This document shows positions 25,601 through 36,100 of a DNA stretch of 64,000 bases, in pieces; within the stretch, counting starts at the first letter, position 1; every line of letters begins with the position of its first letter. The translations under genes were made by a program, and so were the position numbers. Source of the DNA: Litoditis marina (taxonomy: Eukaryota; Nematoda; Chromadorea; Rhabditida; Rhabditidae); assembly GCA_964036275.1 (NCBI GenBank), contig OZ038434.1, positions 8,761,060 to 8,825,059 of the forward strand, in the 5' to 3' direction. The notes under the pieces are model-generated. The model was not told the origin of the DNA. It saw nothing but the letters and a program-made list of their open reading frames with translations, and ran no database searches.

Positions 25601-28600
25601 AACAGTGGTCAATCATGGAAAATATTACAGACACAATACAGCTTGTTCTGCTATTGTTCTGTAGTTTCATGTAATCATTGCATTCACGAAGCGGACCACA
25701 ACCCATAATGAATTCTTCGCTCTGCACGTATAAAGGAAGGGACTGAATGTGCAGTCGTTTCAGGTTGAAAACGAATAGAAATCGCCTGAAAAGCAGCGGG
25801 ATCGAGCCCCAAACACAGTGGGACAGAAAACTACAGAACAATCGTAGAACTGGGACTCTAACCTACACCGTATAGGCCGGCTTCGCAATAAAAAGTCTGC
25901 ACATTGCATACCATTCAAGTGATCACCAATTGCGAGAATGTGATCGGATGAATCTTGATCTTGTAAACTTGAGGTGAGGTTATTCATGTACTTTTGTCAA
26001 TGAGTCTTTGCATCTTGTTTTCTGGTTTTTTATTGTATAAACTGAACACGAGGTGAGAGATTTTATTGATGGTGGTCACATTTGGTGTAATTTTTCGGAA
26101 TGTAATGAATTTACTGTAATTTGTCAATTTGTGTATTTTGCAGGCCCTGAAAACGACAAATTCACCGAAATGCCGCCACTACCAACAGAACATTTTACCA
26201 CCTCGTATTTGGTTTATAAAATGAACCACAAATAGAGTTGACAACGGATCAAGTTGGTTCCTCTAAATATTCATCGAACACCTACAATATTACAGTGCGT
26301 TTTATTCGCACTGAGAGACACTCGCATCGTGCAAACTTGTTCATAGTCTATTTCTCAGAGCAATCATGAGTATTCCAAAACTTTTGTCACTTACTACTTG
26401 TTATAAATATGAAGATCAGCTATCAAAGATTTTCAGTTGTTTGATGAAAAAAACAACATAGGAATTTCTTGGCACGTTCTCAAATTCTCAGTTGGAATGG
26501 CGAGAACTATAGTAGTAAAACTTTCAGATTCGAAATGTATAGTGGTGAGTACGTTACACTGTCTACTACTAATGTAGTGTGTTAGTGTGTCATTAAGTTA
26601 TAAGAAAAATATGAAATTTAAATTATTATGAGAAAATACTGGCTTGTATGAACAAGCGTAACTAATTACATAACCACTACAGAGTTCGCTCTTCTCAATA
26701 CATTTTGCCCTCTGGTTATGTTTGTAGAGCAACCCCGTTGCTCTTTGGTCGAAATTCGTGAACTGCGGAGTGTATCGAGTTCAAACTACAAGAAAAATGT
26801 GATCATTCGTAATAATCTGTAAATGGATGATGCGCTATCAGTGGTTACGCGGCTAACTAACAAATACTTATTAATATCAGAATGGAAAAGTGTTCACAGA
26901 TAGAGAAATCTCTTCGTTTTTCTGAGTGCCCATATTTCCCATCGTTATTTGCTTTCAATTGTAAAGAAGAACCTAATGGGTATTAGGCACAGAAAGAACG
27001 AATAATCTTTGCTTATTGGGATAAATCCGAAGTTCTATTGGTAACACTTCCTTCTTAGCATGTGGACGACGTGTTATCTTCCGGGTCGTTTAGATGATCT
27101 TGAAAACACGGCCATCTTCATGTCTCGGATCACGTCAAGCCGGAACTTCAGATAGATTGTGAAAATTGCGAATGAAATTCAGTACTACAAGGTTTCCTAG
27201 GGACTACATTGTTTGTGTGTTTCCAACCTATACAAACTATGTTGCAGAAATCTTGGAACCGTTGTGATCAGAACTTTCTGTTCAGAGAACAACTAAGCTT
27301 CACCAAACAGAAGCCATACTTTAATTTCATTCCATTTGTTTTCGTACTATTCGTCTTTTTTTTCTGAATAGGATTTAAGAAACAATTCACTTGAAACTCG
27401 GTTTGAAATGGTAAGCACCACACATCATAATAAGGGATCACGTTCTTCGTCTTCTTTTTGCACAAAGAAACACAACACGTTTGCTCTCACGTTTTCTACG
27501 TTTTCCGTTTTTCACGATACACACGGAATAAGTTTTCGAGACTGGTGGAAATTTAACTGTGGAACAGTCAACTTATTTTATATGTTTTATACAGTATCCA
27601 TGCAGTTTCTTGTGAATGTACCAGTAGTGAAGCTGACCGGAACGTTGTTATCAAGTTGGTGTACAAATGTAATTTGATTGTGTTGCTTTTCGGTGCAAAT
27701 TAAATAATTACAGGGCCTCTATCGATATAAAACTACAACAAAGAGTCGCTTACCGCCTATAGTACTACGTTGTCTTGAAAGTATTTTCTGGTATCTACAT
27801 TGGGACAATTTGATCCCGCAGAACAGACCATGGTGCAGCGATTGATTTCATTCCACTTTTTATCAGCACATTACAGTCAATAAACACAGTCGACGAACAC
27901 ATTTGCCATTGTGAGAACAATCAAGTGAGAAACAACTAGGATACCAACTATGAGGGCGACCATTTTTTTGTAATGATTTGCATACACATTAACAATTTCG
28001 ATTAATGATTGAAAAACCGTTCCATTATACTACAAACACTACGGATCAAACAAATTCACCGGTTAGTCAGCTCTTTTCATAGCTATCATATAACAGAGAG
28101 TGATAATACTGTAGTTTGATTCACAAGCTGTAGATTACGAACTTGAAGGGTTAGATCCAGCTACAAACACAGCAGCAAAGAGCAACATGCACTGGTTTTA
28201 CTTGGTTTTTGCAGTCATTCATGTAGTACATGTGATACAAAAATCAACTGCAGTTACCATTCAATGATCACTGACACCCATGAATGCATTTGATGTGTTT
28301 GATTGAGTCTGCTCAGACTTCTTATGCTTCATTCTAAATGACAATGAGAAAGGGCAGAAATGTTGGTGAATGTATCCAGAATCAAAGGAAAAAGCGCGGG
28401 GGAAATAATCTTATTGTCAAAGGACAAACAAAAAAGGAAAAGTACACGGCACAGGTTTGTTCGTTTTCTAATCAGAACGCATGGAGGCCATGTGTTATGA
28501 AACAGAAATGAGGGGTCTAGACAGAACATCTCGGAAATAGTCAACCTAACCTATGTTTACGACTTTACAGCAAAGTTCGAACCAAAACGAGACAGTTGAG

Positions 28601-28821
28601 TTGGAAATAATTTTAGCAGACGCAAAATTTTATTTGTACACAGTTATGTAAAACGAGTGAAACCAATAAGCATTATCTCCCAGTTATTTCTATGAGTTAT
28701 ATTGATATAGGCGAATTGATTCAACTCATAGAACCCTTAATTTCCTCCTTCCGAACATTTATAACTATCCTTCATTTGTTTTTACTATGAAAGACGAGAA
28801 TTTCAAAAACTACAATATTTT

Positions 28822-28934
28822 CCTATATATTTTCTACTTTTCTAATTTCTCTCGTTTTTTCCTATATATTTTCTACTTTTCTAATTTCTCTCGTTTTTTC
28901 CTATATATTTTCTACTTTTCTAATTTCTCTCGTT
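28822..28934. repeat. 39-bp tandem repeat, three copies
   Basis: Three head-to-tail units begin CCTATATATTTTCTAC and end TTTCTCTCGTTTTTT at 28822-28860, 28861-28899 and 28900-28934 (the last truncated). They are near identical, so the expansion is recent. No coding role is seen. Confidence 0.9.
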
Positions 28935-29746
28935 GTACGTGCATAAGTTCATCGTGGTTCTCATGACATTTCGCATGACACGTTGCTCACAGATTAAAAC
29001 AACTTTCTCTCAGTAAAGGTAACTTTCTATGAAACAGAGAAACCAGAATTTTGTACTTGTATTCTCATTACCGCTTGGATGTTTGCTCGCGAACCTTTGT
29101 GCTCTCTGCTTTTTCCATAATTGTTTTTTTGTCTAAACCGAAAAACTAACCCTCACTCACACGACAGAATTCCGCAACCTAAGTTGGGTATTTGAGAGTC
29201 GTTATAGTGAACGAGGTACATTCTAAAACTCCATCCAAGTTTGTTCTATACAGTGCCAATAATTTGAACTTGAACGGCTCTTATATTATCTTCAAAAGTG
29301 GTTTGAAGCTAGGCCACGTTGTTTTTGCGAAGTATACAATTGCAGATAAGGTTCAGACAGAGCAATCTGTTGCACTCGGAATAGTTGTGGGGAGATTGCA
29401 TCAGAATCGGAACCGTTCACGTGATAACCATCAATCACACACATGATCTGTGGAAAGAACCGGGAGATCACGTGACGGATGGAATCTGCTGGGGTACTAT
29501 GGCTAACCAACCACACACTGCTTATACAACTGTAATCAGGCCATTACACATTTTACGACAAAAAAACACTCAGACACGTGCAAGAGATTCTACAGACGTT
29601 ACTGATGAATATAACTTCAACTGATAACGAAAAACCTGAACATTCTTATTTTTCATTACTTCTTACGGTTATGGGTGAAAGAAACTTGTATATTAACCAT
29701 TTGTGCCGATTCGCTTGCTCCTGAAACCCTTTGAAATGTGCTGGAT

Positions 29747-30370
29747 GTACACCAGGGTGGTTAAGGAATTGAATTGAATTGGAAATGGATTTGAAAACCA
29801 ATTCCAAAGAATTGAATTGAATTGGTACTTGAGTGTAACCAATTCCTAAGAACTGAATTGAATTGAATTGGTTTTATTAGGAGAAAACTGAAATAGAATT
29901 GAATTGGTTTTTGACCGCCAGAAAAAAATGGAATTGAATTGGTTTTTCTTGAGAATTGGTAAAACAATTGGAATTGGTCCGGAATTGATTCAGAATTGAA
30001 ATTTTAAACGTGTCGAAAACGACAGTTTCTTGGTTTGTTTTATCTTTTCAAATGTATTTGTTGTGAAAAGCAACAGAAAAACTGTTTTACGGAATTTTTT
30101 GCAGAAAAAATGCTTTAAGAATTGAAACTGGATTTTTCAATAATCGGTCGGAATTGGAATTGAATTGAATTGGTTTTTGAAAACATTGAAAGAATTGAAA
30201 TTGAAATTTCGAGATTTTGCAGAATTGATTGGAATTGGAATTGAATTGAATTGGTTTTTTTAAATGATGAAAGAATTGAAATTGAAATTTCGGAATTTTT
30301 CGAGAATTGGTTGTAATTGGAATTGAATTGAATTGATTTTTGGAATTGGTTAACCACTCTAATGTACACT
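29747..30370. mobile_element. GAATTG-rich element with imperfect terminal inverted repeats
   Basis: The ends read GTACACCAGGGTGGTTAA on the left and, reverse-complemented, GTGTACATTAGAGTGGTTAA on the right. The interior is dominated by GAATTGAATTGG-type units in irregular tandem, with one higher-order unit near 30120-30310 that contains AAAGAATTGAAATTGAAATTT. Open frames across it on the minus strand are artefacts of this repeat. Confidence 0.65.
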
Positions 30371-30726
30371 GATAACTGATCACGGAGTTATGTTTAAATG
30401 ATTTGTTTTATTGCTTCATGGCTTCATAAACAAAATGCCGAATGTGTGTATTAATTATTGAATAAAGGGCCAAACATCAGTTACATGCCGATAAAGGGGG
30501 AAAGTTTGTTCTTCTTGGTTTCTCACAAAAAGGCATACAAAAACCGAATAACATGTGTTCAATGAACCAAAACAACAGACAACAAACGAGAATGTAGATC
30601 ACTTTTCGCTTGACTTATTAAGGTGACTTAAAATATTATAATGTAAACGGTTTCTAAAATATTATAATAAGAACTAAGTAGCTAAATATGAAATTTTCAA
30701 GAACAGAAAATCTGAGCAGCAAAATG

Positions 30727-30856
30727 CGTTCATACTTTGTTGTCGCCATTTCATGCTGCCAACTCCGACAGCAACAACATTTCGGCAGCGCCATAGCCCA
30801 AATGCTTGGCAGCGACTGCTGCTGCTGCCAGAGTTGGCAGCAAAAAGTATGAACCC
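30727..30856. mobile_element. MITE with GTTCATACTTT ends and CAGC-rich inverted arms
   Basis: The left end GTTCATACTTT is answered by AAAGTATGAAC on the right. Inside these, GCTGCCAACTC pairs with GAGTTGGCAGC, so the whole 130 bp can fold on itself. A related copy lies in the copy-3 lipase pseudogene near 50341-50491. Confidence 0.65.
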
Positions 30857-30997
30857 TTCCTAAGTGAATAAATATTGTTCGGTTACCATTTGGAAACGCT
30901 AGGAAACATAATCAACATTTTATTTCAACCTGTATCACATGAATAAATATAAATACGAATACTGTTATTATTAGAATGAATACTGTCGTATGGTCTC

Positions 30998-32231
30998 TCA
31001 GTTGAGTCCGATAGATCTGGTCGGCTGATTCGGATAAGCTGTCACCGCCGAGGCTCCGTTGGTCAGTTCGAGGAAGTTCCGAAGTTCTCCAAACTTCATT
31101 CGGCGCCAGTCGGGATTCGAACCGAATGTCTGAGCCAGTTTTGCTATTTGGAGAAGTGAGTCTGGTGTGATTCTCATGTTGTCAATGGTCACCGAACGGC
31201 CATCGGCAAAACAAGGAGAAGTCGGGGCAGAGGCTCCGGAAGTACCGACATTTCCGGAAGTTCCGAAGATGCTGGAGATTCCAGAAGGATTTCCGGAAGG
31301 TACGGAAGACCCGAATATTCCGGATGTTTTGGGAACCACGGGAGCGATGACAGGGGAAGCTTGAGTAGCTGCAGCCATTGGTTCAGGAACGACTGGAACC
31401 TCGGAGGGTTTCGTAGAGGGCACGGTTTTCTGAAACATAATTGTTCAAAAATCATGACTCGGAATAAATTTGGTGAACACTAGAGGAGAGCCAGATAGAG
31501 TCAAGTTGTCGTGGAATCGCAGTTTTTATTTGGTTTTTGGGAACAAACGTCTTCCGGTGGCGATTTTTGTGCAAAAACCTAGGAACCGGTTTGTCCTTTT
31601 CATCAACAAAATCAAATTGAGAAAACAAATGAACCTTTGGATGCGACATGTATTTGTTCTCCAAATGTGTGCTGGGTGATCTCGTTAGACTGCTGGCCAA
31701 TCGGTCGACCACCGGGGAGTGGTGGACCATTTCGGTTGGGTTCTCTGGAATAAGGTTCAAAATAGGAGTAGTATGTGGTGGTTAATGAAATAACAGTAAT
31801 ACAATTCTATAACACATTGTTGTTATGAAAAGAACTGTATGTATTTGGATTTTGAGAGAACACATTATAACTTATTCATAGCTTTGTAATGTTTCGATTT
31901 CAAAAAATGATGCTAATAAAGTAGTGATTATCGTCGTCTGAAAACGATTCGAAGTTACATAAAAAACGTAAATATGCATTAGAAGTGGACTCACGTGCGT
32001 GATAATGCTGGGGCATAACTGTTGCTGCAGCAAAGTGTTGCTTCTCGTAGGTCGGAGAATTGGGGTAGATGTACTGGTATTGCAGTTGATCGTACTGAAA
32101 ACAAACGAATTATTGACAATTCGAATTATCTGCGTTATATACATTGTTTGGCGATATTTGAAGTTTAGAAAATGACCAACCTGAGCATTAACACTGGTGA
32201 TGAAAACAGTACACAGGAGGAAGGTTCGCAT
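30998..32231 (-). CDS. Secreted nematode protein of unknown function
   Basis: Minus strand. Four exons, 32231-32181, 32094-31995, 31744-31635 and 31429-30998, join in phase to 230 aa. Residues 1-16 are a clear signal peptide (MRTFLLCTVFITSVNA), with cleavage expected before Gln17. Residues 18-87 are Tyr/His/Gln-rich then polar (YDQLQYQYIYPNSPTYEK). Residues 88-160 are low complexity, rich in Pro, Ser, Gly and Val (FGTSGNVGTSGASAPTSP). Residues about 163-217 look folded: SVTIDNMRITPDSLLQIAKL, then SNPDWRRMKFGELRNFLEL. I do not recognise the family. A TTTTCAG acceptor lies seven bases before the ATG, fitting SL trans-splicing. A TTTATT at 30918-30923 gives AATAAA on this strand. It is transcribed divergently from lipase copy 1 across about 880 bp. 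Confidence 0.8.
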
Positions 32232-32238
32232 ATTTCGA

Positions 32239-33107
32239 CTGAAAATTTCATTTAAAATGGTAAGAATTGTCAAAAACCATATTTAGCACTCATGATTAAA
32301 TTGTGAATAAGCCACATTGTAAGTTAACATTATTACATAAAGAAAAACTAGTATAAAATTGATGAGAGAGAGAGGAAGAAATGATAGAGAGAAATGAGAA
32401 AATAGAGAAAGAGAGAAACAAGATAAATGAGAGAAAGAGTGAACTGAGCCTAGATGGGAATTGTTAACCAAATACTCTGTGAAGGTAAGTGTTCTTTAAA
32501 AACTGTGTTTTGGACGTTGTCTTGTGTTTGGGTCAAGCGGGTTGCTTTTATAGCATGTAATTCTTTGAAGCCACAACACAAACACCGCTCTGACCGGACT
32601 AATTACAGGTTTTCGCACCGCGTTATGACGAAAAACCGGCCTAATCCGGTCCCTGCCGAAAATACATGCTCTTCACACATTTTCGAGTCCTCAGGCAGTT
32701 TAGTTATAACTCTGTAACATTTCTCGACTCCTTTATCCATTTATACTGTTATATTGTTTCCTTTTCTGTCTTCCCTCTCTGTCTTTTCTGAGTTTTTTTC
32801 TGAAACTACAATCAAAAAGTTATACGCTTTCAAGAAACTGTAATTCGTTAACACTCCGCCCTACAGTTCGTCTTCCATTGTAGAACAAGATAAGAGTACT
32901 GTATGAAAGTGTTATCGGTTTGCACTGCACCAGTGAACATCGCAAAATGAGTACTTGCCAGTGTTGTAGGTTCTTTTCTGGATTTCCCTTTTTGAAGCGT
33001 TTTCCTGTCAACTCAAAAGTGCACACTTCGCGTACACGTATTAAAAACGTGTAATCGATCATGGCCAACTTCAGGTTCGATGTTATTTTTCTCTTTTCTT
33101 CGATCGA
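32239..33107. promoter_or_regulatory. Shared upstream region between divergent genes
   Basis: About 870 bp separate the secreted-protein gene (minus) from lipase copy 1 (plus). Bases about 32365-32450 are a GA-rich tract (GAGAGAGAGAGG-type). No TATA box or other decisive element was identified. Confidence 0.35.
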
Positions 33108-36100
33108 ATGAGGTCTATCTTGTCTTCTAAATCCTCGAAAAGTTACAAACCAAAGAAAAAGTCCCGGAATCGAAGAAACAGACCCTCATATTCCGAAAAA
33201 GAAACAAATGAGGTCAGTAATTTCTGTTCTATCTTATAGCTCCTCCCATATCAGCCTACATAATATAAGACGCTCCAATCTAAATGGTTTCGGAAATCAG
33301 GAAATCCTAGTGATTTCATGAAATTTTTAGGATGAGACTTTTAACCATCGAAGAGTTATCACTTTTTTAAAATTATTTCTGATTGGACATCGGGTAGTCC
33401 CCATTTATTTGAAGTTTAAACTAAAAACCAAACGATCGAATCGCTGTGTCCCGATTCAGGAAATTGAAAAAAAGTGTGTCACAAAAAATTGCAGTTTTCA
33501 CAAATCTCTCAAAAAATTGTGTCACAATTTTTCACACTTCAATTTTTTGGGCACAATTTTTCACACTTCAATTTTTTGGGCCCAATTTTTCACACTACAA
33601 TTTTTTGGGCACATTTTTTCACTTTTCCAAATATTGTACATATTCCAGCAAGAGAGGTTATTACTGAACCACTCGCGCGATACTAATGTTTCCTTCCATA
33701 CCCCCCTGACTGCGCCGTATCTAGTATTGGCGATTAGAGCAATGAGACGCAGAGAAACGAGCGCGCATTGAGGGCATCGCCCAATTAGAGAAAGAGACGC
33801 AGAGAAAGAACAGGCGAGACAGATCCGCAGGATTTGAAACCATAACAAGATACGGATCATTGAGAGCTGTGTCAAAGAGTATCACAGCATTATCGCGCGA
33901 GAGACATACAAAGTGCAAAGTACCTCTCTTTAGAGAAACAAATGTGTCACAATTTTTCACACTTCCATTTTTTGGGCACAATTTTTCACACTACAATTTT
34001 TTGGGCACATTTTTTCACACTGTTTTCAACTGCGAAAACGTGTGTTATAATGTTCTGAAAGGAAAATAATTGTGGCAGAGGATTTCGAAACATACAAATA
34101 TTCGGTAGTTTTATCTGCGCTCCAAATGAGAGCGACACAAGAATTAGAAGAATTGGACATTTCAGAAAAAATATCGGACAAGTCTGATGATGCACAATAT
34201 TTTGAGGTTTTCCAAGAAATTATCTAAAATGGAAACCATTTAGATTGGAGCGTCTTATATCATATTAGCCGTTAATTCTCTCAGTAGTATCTTGAGTCCG
34301 TATTTCCGGGCATCCTAGTGTCCACATACCCCTGCATACGGTATGTGCTGAAAGGCTAGAAACTGTCTCTATCCGGTTAAAAACTCATTTTGAGCCCCCC
34401 ATAACCACGATGCGTTTGATTCATCAACTCGGTTTACATTGTGTCGTTCCCAGTTTCAGTCGTTCTTCTCTTCCCATACTGAAGTTCTCATGAATGCCGC
34501 TAGGAGTGGAGACGAGGAGACAGTTATGAAATTGTACTTCGAACGAATTGACCTGACCATAACAGATGAAGATGGAAATACTGCTCTGCATATTGCTGCC
34601 ATGGTACTAATACAGCACTCTTATGGTTGTTCTTAAAGAACTTTTCCCGTTTTGCAAAGCTACAAATTGATTTCAAGAATATACTTTCTACGAATGTATT
34701 CATTTTGTGGCAATAACACGCCTAATGCAAAGTGTGCGAATCCGAAATTTCACACCAAATAGTTTCTTAACTGTTTCGGGTTTGTAGTATCAGCGTGTCT
34801 AAATCTCTTTCGTTATCTCAGCCATAGAAAGTGACCTTTGTTGCAGTTTGTGCATCTCTTGTGTCATTATTGTAGTGTGTACACCCAGTTAGTACCAAGA
34901 TACAGTGAAGCCCAAAACTTACGAAAAAGTTGCATTTCGTACTGCATCGTAAGTTGATGATTGGCGGTTCCAGAATGGGCAAGCCCTAATATGTCGTCTC
35001 CTCATTGTTCTGACGACACCCGCCCCCCTCTGGAGGATCACAAATAAGGCAGGACTACGGGCCGAGCAGCTCGCCACGACAGAGAAGTTCGTTTAGAAAC
35101 ATTGCTATGAATATAAGGAGTCACTCTATTTACGTTGTAGTTTGACCACGATATAAACCACATATTTTTGACCTTTCAAACAGTTCTATTTATTTTTCAT
35201 AGATAGTTTTTCTGTACATTTTGTTTGTAAGTAGAGAATGCCGCCCCATTGAAGTCCTCGTGTTTCATGCGTCGTTTTTTTCTGTATTCACAAACTCATT
35301 AATAACTTTATATGTAGAAAGGACACTAGGATTTTACTTCGAGCCGTCAAGCTAGCGTACAGAAATGAAAACGTGCAAACCTTCGATAAAGATATTTGTA
35401 GATCATATTGATTACCATTCAGAGTCCGCGCCGATCTACATTCTCTGGAGCATGGGAGCGGCTCTACACATAGTACGTTGATAGTGAGCTTCAATAAAAA
35501 TCAGTGTTGAACCGAAGTATTTGATTATCTTGAACAAATCTCGGTATTCGTATTACAAAAACACCAATATGCAGAAGAGATTTTACTGCAAGTTGTTGAA
35601 AGTTTCAGATTACTATTTCACAAACTTCAATATGAAATCTTATTTTCATATTGAAGGGATATCATTACCTTGTTGCCTCTTTTATTCACTGCATCTGAAT
35701 ATTTTGTAATTTTCCAGATGCTCAAAGAGTGTGCAATGATAGACTTGTGGAGAGAATGGACGAATGGCCCGAAAACGCCAAACTTCTCTTTTCCTTCGAT
35801 GGTGGGGGAGTGAAAGCACTCATTATCATGCAGGTGGTTTCGATACTTGGCATATAGTCCATATAAGACGACCAATTTCAAACTTTTCACAAAATCTGGC
35901 TTTTTCACAGATTTACAGCTTTTTCTGTGAAGTACATATAAAAATCGGGTTTCTCATGTTTTACGCGATTTTCTGTGAAATTGTACCCCATTCTAACAAT
36001 ATTGGCAGATTTCACGCAATCGGGCCAAATCTGGAAATATATAGAGAATTTCAATATGAAATATTCATTGTTCGAACCATTGAAATTTTCAATTGAAATT

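Larger units (their letters stand above)
21531..30997. other. About 9.5 kb with no convincing gene
   Basis: Both strands were read for family resemblance and splice-consistent exon chains; none was found. The stretch holds inverted-repeat elements at 22153-22664, 29747-30370 and 30727-30856, and a 39-bp triplicate at 28822-28934. It also has a hairpin around 23250-23335 (ATTCCAGCA / TGCTGGAAT) and scattered TTGTAGTTTGAT motifs. An unrecognised 67-codon basic ORF on the minus strand (24088 to 23885) is the best of the weak coding candidates. Confidence 0.55.
33263..34260. mobile_element. ATATAAGACG-ended inverted-repeat element in intron 1 of copy 1
   Basis: Perfect terminal inverted repeats of about 29 bp (33263-33291 and 34232-34260, starting ATATAAGACGCTCCAATC) enclose about 940 bp with no transposase. 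Inside are two same-orientation blocks of a 29-bp unit (CACAATTTTTCACACTTC...TTGGG) at 33523-33622 and 33948-34020. Between them is a foldback with CTCGCGCGATA arms at 33672-33682 and 33889-33900. Confidence 0.75.

Noticed and set aside
29761..30383. Minus-strand ORFs rich in Gln, Phe, Asn and Ser
   Set aside because: They are translations of the GAATTG repeat and have no codon or splice support.
33523..34020. CRISPR-like array of 29-bp repeats
   Set aside because: Units abut without unique spacers, the context is a eukaryotic intron, and the repeats lie within a TIR element.
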